Counted from the first letter of the stretch, positions 8,540 through 16,802 are shown. The stretch is 37,457 nucleotides of DNA from Desulfosporosinus sp. HMP52 (GCF_000765145.1 NZ_JMGA01000074.1:1-37457); one strand, 5' to 3'. Numbers and translations are program-made. Notes: generated by a model from the sequence alone, not told the origin.

Positions 8540-8570
8540 AGGTATATCCGAAACAACTACGGATATACCT
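8540..8570. promoter_or_regulatory. Perfect 11-bp inverted repeat upstream of the DUF4256 gene
   Basis: AGGTATATCCG (8540-8550) and CGGATATACCT (8560-8570) flank a 9-nt loop. It ends 37 bases before the TTG start of the next gene, so it is either a 5'-leader hairpin or an operator. There is no T-run after it. The remainder of the 8300-8607 gap is AT-rich and I see nothing else in it. Confidence 0.55.
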
Positions 8571-8607
8571 AAACTATTGTGTCTAAACCAGTAAGGGGGA
8601 ACTAAAT

Positions 8608-9144
8608 TTGTCGAACTTAGCACTACTTAGAGTATTAGAAGCCCGTTTTGAGAAAAACATGAAGCGCCATCAAGGTCTTGAATGGGCTAAAGTACAAGCA
8701 ATACTGGAAGCTAACACTGAAAAGCTGTGGTCACTCAACGAAATGGAAAGAACTGGCGGTGAACCAGATGTTGTTGGTCATGATAAAAAGACGGGCGAAT
8801 ATATTTTTTATGATTGTTCAGTAGAAAGTCCCAAAGGCCGCAGAAGTATTTGTTACGACCGTGAAGCACTGGAGACAAGGAAAGAACATAAACCCAAAAA
8901 TAACGCTATTGCTATGGCTGCTACCATGGGCCTTGAGCTTTTAACGGAAGAACAATACAGGGAGCTCCAGAAACTTGGAAATTTTGATACAAAAACATCG
9001 AGCTGGGTGAAAACACCTGCTAATATTCGAAAACTCGGTGGCGCAATCTTTTGTGATCGTCGCTACGAGACTGTCTTTGTATACCACAATGGAGCAGAAT
9101 CCTACTATGCTGCCAGAGGTTTTCGCGGCTCGCTAAGGGCCTAA
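8608..9144 (+). CDS. DUF4256-family protein
   Basis: A 178-residue soluble protein recognisable as DUF4256: EMERTGGEPDVVGHDKKTG, the FYDCSVESPKGRRS segment, and the end AIFCDRRYETVFVYHNGAESYY. No function is established for the family. The TTG start follows AAGGGGGA, eight bases upstream, and an ATG alternative would remove conserved N-terminal helix. It stands alone, preceded by a perfect 11-bp inverted repeat. Genes around it are accessory-looking, so recent acquisition is possible, although its base composition resembles the neighbours. Confidence 0.8.
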   Translation: MSNLALLRVLEARFEKNMKRHQGLEWAKVQAILEANTEKLWSLNEMERTGGEPDVVGHDKKTGEYIFYDCSVESPKGRRSICYDREALETRKEHKPKNNAIAMAATMGLELLTEEQYRELQKLGNFDTKTSSWVKTPANIRKLGGAIFCDRRYETVFVYHNGAESYYAARGFRGSLRA

Positions 9145-9181
9145 ATTATGAAAATCATCCACATACCCGTAACAACTGACT

Positions 9182-9248
9182 TTCAAATGAGCTTCCCCAT
9201 TATCCTACTGATTGTTACCAGTATAAGAATAACTGGAAGTTCAAATGA
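9182..9248. repeat. Small MITE-like palindromic element, copy A
   Basis: A 49-bp core with ends CTTCC/GGAAG is flanked by a 9-bp direct repeat TTCAAATGA (9182-9190 and 9240-9248), like a target-site duplication. The core holds the motif ATTATCCTACTGAT, followed by a short hairpin CCAGT/ACTGG. The same motif recurs in copy B nearby and, less exactly, before the recombinase gene. Confidence 0.45.
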
Positions 9249-9468
9249 AGATGGTTAAATATGTCCTCGGCATATTTTTTATGGTATTTATGGAAGGAAT
9301 TTCAAAAAAGTTGTTGAAATATTGTAAAGAGTAACTGAACTCATTTCTTATGACGTGACGCATGAGTAGGATATTACGCACTGGTACCAAAACAATGTTA
9401 TCAAAGGATGTATTTGAAATTTATAAGTGCATTTATGTAGAATCAAAGGCATCAGGCTAACTGCCCAC

Positions 9469-9551
9469 CTTCCAATTATCCTACTGATGCCGCCCTTCCT
9501 GAGTCAGCGGAGTGACGGCATCTTACTGAAGAGTCTATGAAAAATCGGAAG
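9469..9551. repeat. Small MITE-like palindromic element, copy B
   Basis: It begins CTTCCAATTATCCTACTGAT, followed by a GATGCCG/CGGCATC hairpin (9486-9522), and ends CGGAAG. The next bases, CTCAAACTAAA, resemble the right flank of copy A. This is the second of two related palindromic units in a 473-bp gap (9145-9617) with no gene. I see no coding remnant in the rest of that gap. Confidence 0.42.
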
Positions 9552-9617
9552 CTCAAACTAAAAGGTTCTTTTCTTTTATTTCTATAGAATATCTGAAGCT
9601 TCTTGTTTAATTTAAAT

Positions 9618-9965
9618 TTATCTTGTTATCGTTGCCACTATCCCTCTCATGAAATGTATTGCCTTATTAATTCCGAAGATGACTAATGGCGCAATTGTTC
9701 CGATTATTATTTGAGGTATTATTAAAAAGTAAAATACTATTGACCCGTCATTATGAAAATACAAATTCCATTTGGCTTCAAATGTACTTTTTGACTGTAT
9801 TGAATCGATCTGAGCTAAAAAAACACCCATCCAAAATAAAGCATTAAGTATAGGCATTAAAAATTTAATCCATTTCCTCTTTAAAGACTTACTTTTATAG
9901 AATTGAAACCAAATCAATGAGGGAAGTGCATACAGAAGAACAATATATATCAATATATGAACCAC
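9618..9965 (-). CDS. Small integral membrane protein, unrecognised
   Basis: I do not recognise this 115-residue protein. It has three hydrophobic segments (about residues 3-20, 33-52 and 75-100) with a basic loop KSKSLKRKW after the first, so the N-terminus is probably outside. I read it from GTG, with AAGGGGAG about 13 bases upstream; no better start exists in frame. It is read in the same direction as the next gene to the right, but with a 250-bp gap, so no operon is implied. It lies in an accessory region. Confidence 0.55.
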   Translation of the reverse strand: MVHILIYIVLLYALPSLIWFQFYKSKSLKRKWIKFLMPILNALFWMGVFLAQIDSIQSKSTFEAKWNLYFHNDGSIVFYFLIIPQIIIGTIAPLVIFGINKAIHFMRGIVATITR

Positions 9966-10218
9966 GTCTAATCATCCACTCCCCTTACACTCTAATCTTA
10001 TGTACTTTCGCCTACCGTTTTATCGTTACAATTGTTAGAATCCTACAAAAATTTAGCCCCATATAAATCACATCAACCATCCTTGCTATCATATGATTTA
10101 TCATTGAGCGGGTTACCCATTCTAATGGGTTTAAGAATTTGAGGAAGTTCCTTCTTACCTAGAACTAACGTCCATGTTCCAGGTTCCGGCATACTACATA
10201 CATGCTAATTCAACGTTT

Positions 10219-10893
10219 TTATCTTTCCGTAAAATCACTTAAAATATCAAGTTTTAAGAATTCCTGGTATTCGTCATCTTCTAAATTCATATATGCAAAA
10301 CGTTCATGAGAACAAATCGCTAATAATAATCTTTCCTCTATATAAAAGGTTAAGTCTTCAAATTCTCCACCTTCAATTTGATAAGGGAATTCAAATAACT
10401 TATTCATATTTAACAATAATTTGCGATAGGTTTCACCTATCATAAAAAAGCACATTTCAAAGACTGGCCCCCTGGTTACAGGTGTCTTTCTTGTATACTT
10501 CACATATAAAAAATCGGCACTAGTTCTTTTATACGATTCATATTTCCCGTTCTCAAATCTCTCATAATTTAAATTACAACTCATAATATCTTGTTCCAGA
10601 AGTCGATTAAAATATTTTTCTGCATATTCTTCGACGTTCATATCAGTTCTACAGAAATTATTAATTCTGTCTCTATATCCATTCACGTTTTCCTTATAAT
10701 GTAGTCTGTTTTTTTTGTCTTCTTCAAGAATTGATGCTTTATATTCCATTTGCAATTGATTAAATTCTTCTTCAGTAAGTTTACCCTCATAATATCTTGC
10801 AAAGGACATTCTATTACTGTATTTTCCAACAAGCAGTAATAATCGATTAAGATTGTTTTCTTTGATATTTTGATATATAGAAACCTTTCTCAT
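10219..10893 (-). CDS. Hypothetical protein, unrecognised
   Basis: A 224-residue, highly charged, soluble and probably alpha-helical protein without a signal peptide or membrane segment. The ATG follows AGAGGGA at a normal distance. Acidic and basic clusters alternate (KLTEEEFNQLQMEYKASILEEDKK, with further Asp/Glu-rich stretches near the C-terminus), and there are four or five scattered cysteines without a metal-site pattern. I cannot assign a family. A conserved-looking centre (TRGPVFEMCFFMIGETYRKLL) might form a hydrophobic core. It could belong to the accessory cargo beside the broken recombinase. Confidence 0.6.
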   Translation of the reverse strand: MRKVSIYQNIKENNLNRLLLLVGKYSNRMSFARYYEGKLTEEEFNQLQMEYKASILEEDKKNRLHYKENVNGYRDRINNFCRTDMNVEEYAEKYFNRLLEQDIMSCNLNYERFENGKYESYKRTSADFLYVKYTRKTPVTRGPVFEMCFFMIGETYRKLLLNMNKLFEFPYQIEGGEFEDLTFYIEERLLLAICSHERFAYMNLEDDEYQEFLKLDILSDFTER

Positions 10894-11035
10894 ATGTTCC
10901 CTCTGTTCTTTATATAAAACTAATTTGGACTAAACCATATACAAAATATTCGTGACCGATGGGATTATTACCTTTATTTTACTTATACATTTATTTTCAG
11001 TAACGGAGTTATTTACTTCTAATTGTCCTACTGAT

Positions 11036-11063
11036 GGGGCGGTCAAAGATATTAGCCCGCCCC
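11036..11063 (+). terminator. GC-rich hairpin before the recombinase gene
   Basis: A 7-bp stem GGGGCGG/CCGCCCC with a 14-nt loop is followed by TTTAGTATTTTTT. It looks like a plus-strand terminator, yet no plus-strand gene precedes it. It is directly preceded by TTGTCCTACTGAT, a variant of the motif in the two palindromic elements near 9.2 and 9.5 kb. Confidence 0.5.
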
Positions 11064-11141
11064 TTTAGTATTTTTTGTATAAAGTAAAATCACTCTCCTC
11101 ACTAATTTGTCAACAATACTTAGAAAGGAGAGCGATTAATT

Positions 11142-11969
11142 ATGCAATCAAACAAGACTTGTCAATTGGTGGAACAGTATCTAGGGTATCTAACCGTTAT
11201 AAAGGGACGCTCAGAAAATACGATTAAGGAGTATCGCACAGACTTATTGATGTTTTTAAACTTTGTAATGCATTCGCGTAATACACCTGTTCTAAATGGC
11301 AATTTCTCATTAGTTAACATTGACTTTGTTCGGTCAATATCATTAAACGATATGTATGCCTTTATTACTTATTGCAAAAATGAACTCCATGCTGCCCCTG
11401 GTACACGGGCAAGAAAAATTGTATCGATCCGTCAATTCTGGAAATACCTTAAAACTAAGGCTCATCTTATTGAAAACAATATTGCGGAAGAATTAGAAAC
11501 TCCAAAGCTTCCTAAGAGGATACCAAAATACTTAAGTTTAGAGGAATCCGTCAGGGTCCTCACTCAGAGTCAGAAATCACCAAGAGATCATTGCATTATC
11601 ACGATCTTCCTAAATTGTGCATTGCGTTTATCTGAGCTTGGTAGTCTTAGTCTTGACCAGGTTGATAATGAGGTCATTCGCGTTATCGGTAAAGGGAATA
11701 AAGAACGCAAAATCTTTTTGACTCCTGCCGTCAAAAGATCGATTAACAATTGGTTGCAAATAAGAAATTCTAGTAACCTAACCACTAACGCCTTATTTAT
11801 TTCTCGAAGGGGAACTAAAATGACAACAAGGGCAATCCAAAATGTAGTTAAGAAATATATCATTTCTTCTGGGCTTGATCCTAAATCTATATCGGCCCAT
11901 AAGCTTCGCCATTATGTAGAGCCTCAGATTATGGGGAGTATAACACAAAAATCTTCTAAATCAGCTTAA
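11142..11969 (+). pseudogene. Tyrosine recombinase (XerC/D-like), C-terminus lost
   Basis: An open frame of 275 codons begins as a normal phage-integrase-family recombinase, with a SAM-like core-binding domain (residues about 5-105) and a catalytic domain. The active-site Arg is in NCALRLSELGSL, the Lys in GKGNKER and His-x-x-Arg in HKLRH. Immediately after HKLRH the family sequence stops and is replaced by about 18 unrelated residues. The second His/Trp and the nucleophilic Tyr are therefore missing, and the protein cannot catalyse strand exchange. The start follows AGAAAGGAGAG. The break coincides with a 14-bp inverted repeat and an opposed recombinase fragment. Confidence 0.8.
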
Positions 11970-11996
11970 TTTATGTTAAAACACTCCCCATAATCT
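11926..11996. repeat. 14-bp inverted repeat at the recombinase junction
   Basis: AGATTATGGGGAGT (11926-11939) and ACTCCCCATAATCT (11983-11996) are perfect inverted copies separated by 43 bases. The left copy overlaps the foreign tail of the plus-strand recombinase; the right copy begins two bases beyond the stop of the opposed fragment. The arrangement looks like two element ends facing each other. Confidence 0.7.
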
Positions 11997-11997
11997 T

Positions 11998-12159
11998 TTA
12001 CTCACAAAGTGAATTTAACCATCTCATTAAGTTACCGTCCTCTTCCCAGTTTGGCAGTCCGTCTGGCACTAAATCCGGATATGCGTTTTCAATAGCTTTA
12101 CGTTTCATCTCGCTGTCTGCCCTGGCATATATTTCTGTTGTTGAACAATCACTATGACA
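11998..12159 (-). pseudogene. C-terminal fragment of a second tyrosine recombinase/transposase
   Basis: Translated on the minus strand, this stretch reads CHSDCSTTEIYARADSEMKR and on to PNWEEDGN, then MRWLNSLCE and a TAA stop, about 53 residues. HSD...STTEIYARAD holds the catalytic Tyr of a phage-integrase-type transposase (the group with C-terminal EMKRKAIE and WL-SLC tails, typical of multi-recombinase insertion elements). Nothing of the N-terminal domains lies upstream; plus-strand coding for an unrelated membrane protein begins where it ends. It is therefore the remnant end of an insertion element. Confidence 0.7.
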
Positions 12160-12535
12160 GCTATTTTGGTTTACTTTAGTGGAGGAGGTTTTTATGTATT
12201 TAGTGTCATTGCGCCTCCGTTAGTATTTGACAGTCCGAAAGGGCTGTTTTTATTTCTGGATAAGAAGGTTTGTAATAGGTCATTTGACAGGACTAATACC
12301 CTTGATTATTGTATTAATGCTTAGTTCTAGATTTTTTGAGTCAAGTTCAATACTTGGTGAGGTATTACGTGAGGTTAGGCATACAATCCAACAGGTTTGG
12401 TATAATATTTTTACCAACTATCTCTATAGTAGCCTTTTAGGTAATTACTTTGCCTGGGTATTGATGCAAGAAAAGCGAGAGAAACTTAAATGCTGTATAA
12501 GGGATTTTAGAACGATGAGGGAGCATGGAGTTTAG
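12154..12535 (+). pseudogene. Frameshifted membrane-protein remnant, unrecognised
   Basis: Two overlapping plus-strand frames together look like one membrane protein. The first (12154-12324) reads AILVYFSGGGFYVFSVIAPP and LVFDSPKGLFLFLDKK and then decays into a stop. The second, open from 12227 to a stop at 12535, continues with FVIGHLTGLIPLIIVLMLSS and then EVLREVRHTIQQVWYNIF. Both are hydrophobic, with good membrane segments, and neither has a convincing start with a ribosome site. A single-base frameshift near 12230-12290 plus truncation by the neighbouring element fragment is the simplest reading. I do not recognise the family. The second frame alone could be a real 102-codon gene. Confidence 0.35.
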
Positions 12536-12653
12536 AAAAGTACTAAATACAACGGCATTATCTTATGTTGCAGCATTCTTATTGCCCTGGAATTGATTAA
12601 ATTTATCATGGTTTCATACATGGAAATCAGACTCAAAAAGATAACAAATATTT

Positions 12654-12691
12654 AGGAGGTGTATGTCTTGCTCCAAGTAAGACTGCTTTAA
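12654..12691 (+). promoter_or_regulatory. Displaced ribosome site with leader ORF coupled to the first CNNM gene
   Basis: The only strong Shine-Dalgarno (AGGAGG, 12654-12659) is 31 bases before the ATG of the CNNM gene. At eight bases it precedes a TTG that opens a 7-codon frame ending in TAA, which overlaps the gene's ATG as TAATG. This would allow translation to be coupled through a short leader peptide. Confidence 0.4.
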
Positions 12692-13983
12692 TGAACATTA
12701 ATTTATTATTAATCGCTTTATTAATTGTATTGACGGCATTTTTTGTGGCAACTGAATTTGCTATTGTCAAAATCCGTGTTTCCAGAATTGATCAACTTAT
12801 TACTGAAGAAAATAAAAGAGCAGAGGCCGCTAAGAAAGTAGTCACTCATTTAGACGAGTATTTATCGGCCTGCCAATTAGGAATCACAATTACCGCGTTA
12901 GGTTTAGGTTGGCTTGGTGAACCTACAGTTGAAAAACTATTGCATCCATTGTTTACGTATTTTGAACTAAATGAATCACTTACGCATGTCTTATCATTTG
13001 GTATTGCATTTGCGTTAGTAACTTTTCTACATGTTGTCGTTGGTGAACTAGCGCCTAAAACAGTTGCCATTCAAAAAGCAGAAGCAGTTACTTTAGCATT
13101 TGCAGGACCTATTATCTGGTTTTACAAAATAATGTATCCGTTCATTTGGTTTTTAAATGGGTCAGCACGTGTCCTTGTTGGGCTATTTGGATTGAAGCCA
13201 GCATCCGAACATGAAATAGCACATTCTGAAGAAGAATTGAGGATTTTGCTAACGGAAAGTTTTAAAAGCGGGGAGATTAATAAGAACGAGTTAAAATACA
13301 TGAACAATATTTTTGAGTTCGATGAAAGAATTGCTAAAGAAATCATGGTACCACGTACGGAAATCGTCACCATTTCGATTGGCGATACCTTTGAGGATAT
13401 TCTGAGTATTATCAAAACAGAAAATTATACACGTTATCCTGTTTTAGAAGGGGACAAAGACAATATTCGCGGTTTCATAAATGTCAAAGAGTTTTTAACG
13501 GCCAATCTAACAAGCGGGATAAGCCCTGAAGATATGAATTTGCAGAATTTCATTAATCCTGTTATTCGTGTTATTGAAACCATCCCTATTCATGACTTAC
13601 TTGTAAAAATGCAAAAAGAACGCACCCATATCGCCATCTTAATGGATGAATACGGTGGTACTTCCGGTTTAGTGACAGTTGAAGATATACTTGAGGAAAT
13701 TGTCGGTGAAATTAGGGATGAATTTGACCAAGACGAAGTACCAGAGATTCAAAAAATCAAGGAAGATCATTACATCTTAGATTCTAAATTACTTATTGAG
13801 GATGTTAATAATTTACTGGGTACAGATTTTGACCACAAAGATGTTGATACCATAGGTGGCTGGTTCTTGACCCGAAACATCGAAGCAAAGATAGGTTCTG
13901 AAATTGAAACCGATGGATACTTATTTAAAGTACATCAAAAAGATGGGCATCAGCTTCATTATTTAGAAGTTATAAAAATATAA
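12691..13983 (+). CDS. CNNM-CBS-CorC family membrane protein (HlyC/CorC/TlyC), copy 1
   Basis: A 430-residue CNNM transporter-family protein (older name hemolysin TlyC family), probably exporting Mg2+ or another divalent cation. The CNNM transmembrane domain occupies residues about 1-180 ([44 protein letters not shown]). Two CBS repeats follow at about 205-330 ([36 protein letters not shown]). The CorC_HlyC domain closes the protein at about 345-430. The ATG at 12691 gives the usual N-terminus, although its ribosome site lies upstream on a leader frame. It is followed by a strong terminator and then by a paralogue in the same direction, so the two are separate units. Confidence 0.9.
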   Translation: MNINLLLIALLIVLTAFFVATEFAIVKIRVSRIDQLITEENKRAEAAKKVVTHLDEYLSACQLGITITALGLGWLGEPTVEKLLHPLFTYFELNESLTHVLSFGIAFALVTFLHVVVGELAPKTVAIQKAEAVTLAFAGPIIWFYKIMYPFIWFLNGSARVLVGLFGLKPASEHEIAHSEEELRILLTESFKSGEINKNELKYMNNIFEFDERIAKEIMVPRTEIVTISIGDTFEDILSIIKTENYTRYPVLEGDKDNIRGFINVKEFLTANLTSGISPEDMNLQNFINPVIRVIETIPIHDLLVKMQKERTHIAILMDEYGGTSGLVTVEDILEEIVGEIRDEFDQDEVPEIQKIKEDHYILDSKLLIEDVNNLLGTDFDHKDVDTIGGWFLTRNIEAKIGSEIETDGYLFKVHQKDGHQLHYLEVIKI

Positions 13984-14145
13984 ACTCTTTGACATTCGTC
14001 ATCCGTGTTTAGTGATTTTATCTATACATCTTATTAGGTAACTGACCCAAGAAAGTATAGTGAAGATCAAAAGTATTTGTTTGAGATACATCACGTTTAA
14101 ATCATAGTTGGATAAAAATAAATAGTCTGGCGAAGGAAAATAAAC

Positions 14146-14206
14146 AAAGCTAGTAACGCTATTCAAAAGTTTGTATTTGAATAGCGTTACTAGCTTTCTC
14201 TTTTTT
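14146..14206 (+). terminator. Long perfect hairpin terminator after CNNM copy 1
   Basis: Two perfect 22-base arms (14146-14167 and 14176-14197), beginning AAAGCTAGTAACGC, flank an 8-nt loop, followed by CTCTTTTTT. It ends the first CNNM gene. The stem is unusually long and perfect for a terminator. Between it and the stop codon at 13983 I see nothing else. Confidence 0.9.
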
Positions 14207-14305
14207 CTAGAAAATTGCCGCTTGGTGGTCTGGTTCCTGGCGCATCAGTTTTCCTGAGGGAGATAGTTTACATTTATTATGCTAAATGGTTAACATTTAA
14301 ACAAA

Positions 14306-14326
14306 AGAATCATGTATAATGATTCT
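14306..14326 (+). promoter_or_regulatory. Promoter -10 box inside an inverted-repeat operator
   Basis: AGAATCAT and ATGATTCT are perfect 8-bp inverted arms around GTATA, and the consensus -10 TATAAT (14315-14320) lies within them. TTAACA, 19 bases upstream, is a possible -35. A repressor bound here would block transcription of CNNM copy 2. The 8-5-8 spacing resembles metal-responsive operators, but I cannot name the regulator. Confidence 0.5.
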
Positions 14327-14415
14327 CTATCAAACTATTTAGAAGGACACCTTATAAGGCTTCTAGGAATAAAAGGAGGACAAGAATCATCGAAGGTCTA
14401 CTCGGGAGTGTCATA

Positions 14416-15729
14416 ATGATATTAATTGCTTTCTTATTAGTTGGATTAAATGGACTCTTTGTGGCAGCTGAATTTTCATTAGTTAAAGTGAGGAAGACGC
14501 GTTTAGCAGAACTGGCAGAGAATGGGTCGCCGAGAGCACATACAGCCTTGGATGTTACTTCGCACCTTGATGCATATCTTTCCGCATGTCAACTCGGGAT
14601 TACTCTCTCTTCTTTGGGTTTAGGTTGGATTGGTGAACCAGCTATTGCATCCCTAATCGAGCCCTTGTTTGCTGGAATAGCTAGTTGGAACTCCATTTAT
14701 ACTCATACTATTTCTATAACAATAGCCTTTTCAATCATCTCGTTATTACACATTGTATTGGGTGAACTTGTTCCCAAATCATTGGCAATTCAAAAAGCGG
14801 AGAGTACAGCACTTGCTACGGCAGGTTTTTTAAAAACCTTTTACTGGGTTTGTTATCCAGTTATTCGGTCGCTTAATGGCTTAGCTAACCTTGTGCTGCG
14901 TATCTGGAAAATTGAACCAGCCAATGAGGCTGATTTATCCCATAGCGAAGAAGAACTACGAATGTTAGTAGAGGCCAGTCAAAAGCACGGGTATTTGGAT
15001 AAATTTGAAGGTAAACTGTTGGATAACGTCTTTGAATTTTCGGATCGTAACGCAAGTGAAGTTATGGTACCAAGGCAAGATATGGTATGCATTTTCATAC
15101 AGGACACATTTGAGGAGATTCTTGAAGTCATCAAAAAGTATGGGCATACTCGTTATCTACTGTGTGATGATGATAAAGATAATGTTCTGGGCTTCGTCCA
15201 TATGCGTGACATCCTCCGCCTTCAGGAACAGTCGGGCGAGAAGGATATTATTAAGATTAAGCGGGATATCCTTGCCGTTCCAGAGGGTATGCCGATTTCG
15301 CATCTTGTACAAAGAATGAGGAGTCAACGCACTCACATGGCCGTTGTCGTAGATGAATTTGGGGGATCAGCGGGTCTGGTTACCATTGAGGATATGCTTG
15401 AAGAATTAGTCGGAGAAATCTATGATGAATTTGAGTTGGAACAACCTTCTATTCAGAAATTGGCTGATAATGAATATTTGCTTAATGGACGTGTCTTGAT
15501 GGACGAAGTTTCAGAAATGCTAGACATTCAATTAGAGGATGAAACAGTCTCTACCATTGGAGGATATGTTTTCTCTAGGTTAGGTCGAAAACCCGCCAAA
15601 GGGGATGTCGTTTATTTTGATGAAATTAAGTTTGAAATTATGGAGATTATGGGATTTAGAATTACCAAGGTGAAGGTAATGAAGAAATCTCGCGAAAGTA
15701 CAATCAATGAAGTACACGATGTTAAATAA
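14416..15729 (+). CDS. CNNM-CBS-CorC family membrane protein (HlyC/CorC/TlyC), copy 2
   Basis: A 437-residue paralogue of the preceding transporter with the same order: CNNM membrane domain ([52 protein letters not shown]), two CBS repeats (FSDRNASEVMVPRQDM; HMAVVVDEFGGSAGLVTIED) and a CorC_HlyC domain. Divalent-cation export is the likely role. The ATG has GGGAG seven bases upstream, but a much stronger AAAAGGAGGA sits 36 bases upstream with only in-frame ATC codons at the right distance. The extra nine residues from there (IEGLLGSVI) would complete the first membrane helix. The start is therefore uncertain. It has its own promoter with an inverted-repeat operator. Confidence 0.9.
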   Translation: MILIAFLLVGLNGLFVAAEFSLVKVRKTRLAELAENGSPRAHTALDVTSHLDAYLSACQLGITLSSLGLGWIGEPAIASLIEPLFAGIASWNSIYTHTISITIAFSIISLLHIVLGELVPKSLAIQKAESTALATAGFLKTFYWVCYPVIRSLNGLANLVLRIWKIEPANEADLSHSEEELRMLVEASQKHGYLDKFEGKLLDNVFEFSDRNASEVMVPRQDMVCIFIQDTFEEILEVIKKYGHTRYLLCDDDKDNVLGFVHMRDILRLQEQSGEKDIIKIKRDILAVPEGMPISHLVQRMRSQRTHMAVVVDEFGGSAGLVTIEDMLEELVGEIYDEFELEQPSIQKLADNEYLLNGRVLMDEVSEMLDIQLEDETVSTIGGYVFSRLGRKPAKGDVVYFDEIKFEIMEIMGFRITKVKVMKKSRESTINEVHDVK

Positions 15730-15848
15730 TGCAGTTTGAAAGGTAAGGAACGAGTACAAGGTTAAGGAAAGGAAGAATTGGGAAAGTAAAATTTCGCTTA
15801 GCCAGGTGCGAACGGTCAAAAGATAACTGGGGTGATGAGCTTTTGAGT

Positions 15849-15922
15849 AGGGGCTTTTGCTGTGCCAAAGCACATCGTCGGATAAAATCCCGATGAGACG
15901 CACGTCGCAGAAGCCCCTTTTC
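15849..15922 (+). terminator. Branched hairpin / terminator after CNNM copy 2
   Basis: Outer arms AGGGGCTTTTGC (15849-15860) and GCAGAAGCCCCT (15907-15918) pair with one G-U and are followed by TTTTCTC. Inside lie further partial stems (GTGC/GCAC and an imperfect CATCGTCGG/CCCGATGAG). It is more elaborate than a plain terminator, about 120 bases after the stop. The rest of the 15730-16123 gap is unremarkable apart from CTTCATC/GAAGATG near 15940 and the hairpin at 16088. Confidence 0.6.
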
Positions 15923-16087
15923 TCTGTCCTCAATTGTCTTCATCTCCCTGAAGATGTTCCGAATCCCAGCTTCGCATTATCCTACTTAGTGAAATAATCT
16001 AAAGTGGCTCATTAACCAGAAGTAGCTTAATAATTCCCACAAGAACCACAATATTCACGATTTGTAATAAGTCCGTTCCGTTCCAAT

Positions 16088-16123
16088 GGTTTAGGATGTC
16101 GGCCAAAGCCGGCATCCTAAACC
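16088..16123. terminator. 16-bp stem-loop after the zinc-ribbon gene
   Basis: Arms GGTTTAGGATGTCGGC (16088-16103) and GCCGGCATCCTAAACC (16108-16123) with one mismatch and a 4-nt loop. It directly abuts the stop codon of the minus-strand zinc-ribbon gene. It lacks a clear T-run but is probably its terminator. Confidence 0.65.
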
Positions 16124-16387
16124 TTAGTCAATCTTTTCTATTGACTTTCCAAACCATTGAATTAATCCACACCTAGTACATACTAAAATCATTGCAGATT
16201 TGTTTAACCAATCTAGATTAAAGAAACTAGCACCAGCTGTATTCAATTGAGCAGATCCTTCTTCAAAAATATCATTTTGACAATGAGGGCAGATAATTTT
16301 GATATTAGCAGCCTCATATCGGCTGGGACCTAAAGAGCTTTTAAAGGCTTTTGCGCCTCGCTTTATACCTTCTAAGAAATCTGACAT
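16124..16387 (-). CDS. Small zinc-ribbon protein
   Basis: An 87-residue soluble protein with two CxxC knuckles, CPHC (residues about 33-36) and CTRC (about 70-73), which would hold one zinc in a ribbon fold. It resembles small predicted nucleic-acid-binding zinc-ribbon proteins; function unknown. I chose the ATG seven bases after GGGAGG; the GTG two codons upstream is too close to that site. It is monocistronic, with a stem-loop touching its stop codon. Confidence 0.65.
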   Translation of the reverse strand: MSDFLEGIKRGAKAFKSSLGPSRYEAANIKIICPHCQNDIFEEGSAQLNTAGASFFNLDWLNKSAMILVCTRCGLIQWFGKSIEKID

Positions 16388-16607
16388 TTCCACACCTCCC
16401 TTCTATTAACCAACATACTATATTTTTATTATCTTGAATTCTTATAAATTAGAAGTTATCACTCCAAGTTCCAAGCTTTTACCAGGCCATATTTCGAACA
16501 ATCAGGAAACAGCTCATTTATTGAGCTCGTCTAAATTACCATATTATCTACATGCAATTTTTAAGTCTTAGGACTATTTCTATTATAGATGAAATTCCGT
16601 TCCTACT

Positions 16608-16802
16608 CTATTTCGTTATATTCATGTTAACCTGATATTCAATGTCTTGAAATAAGAAGTAGGTTACTATACTAAAACTTACGATTAAAGCCAAGAAAAG
16701 AATAACCCTATGCCTATCGCTAACCCCTATCTTCCTAACTATTTTATAAAATACCAGTAATGGTATTACAAGATATATTGCTAATGCAATTGGTAATCCC
16801 AT
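16608..16802 (-). CDS. Small two-helix membrane protein, unrecognised
   Basis: A 64-residue protein with two membrane segments (about residues 3-20 and 31-51) joined by a basic loop (KIVRKIGVSDRHR), giving a hairpin topology with the loop inside. The ATG has GGAGG six bases upstream, which supports real translation. I do not recognise the family. It lies downstream of the corrinoid-protein gene on the same strand, about 120 bp away with a hairpin between, so it is probably independent. Confidence 0.55.
   Translation of the reverse strand: MGLPIALAIYLVIPLLVFYKIVRKIGVSDRHRVILFLALIVSFSIVTYFLFQDIEYQVNMNITK

Noticed and set aside
14146-14197. The 22-bp perfect palindrome as a mobile-element end
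   Set aside because: It has an 8-nt loop, a T-run and sits after a stop codon, which fits a terminator; no target duplication is seen.
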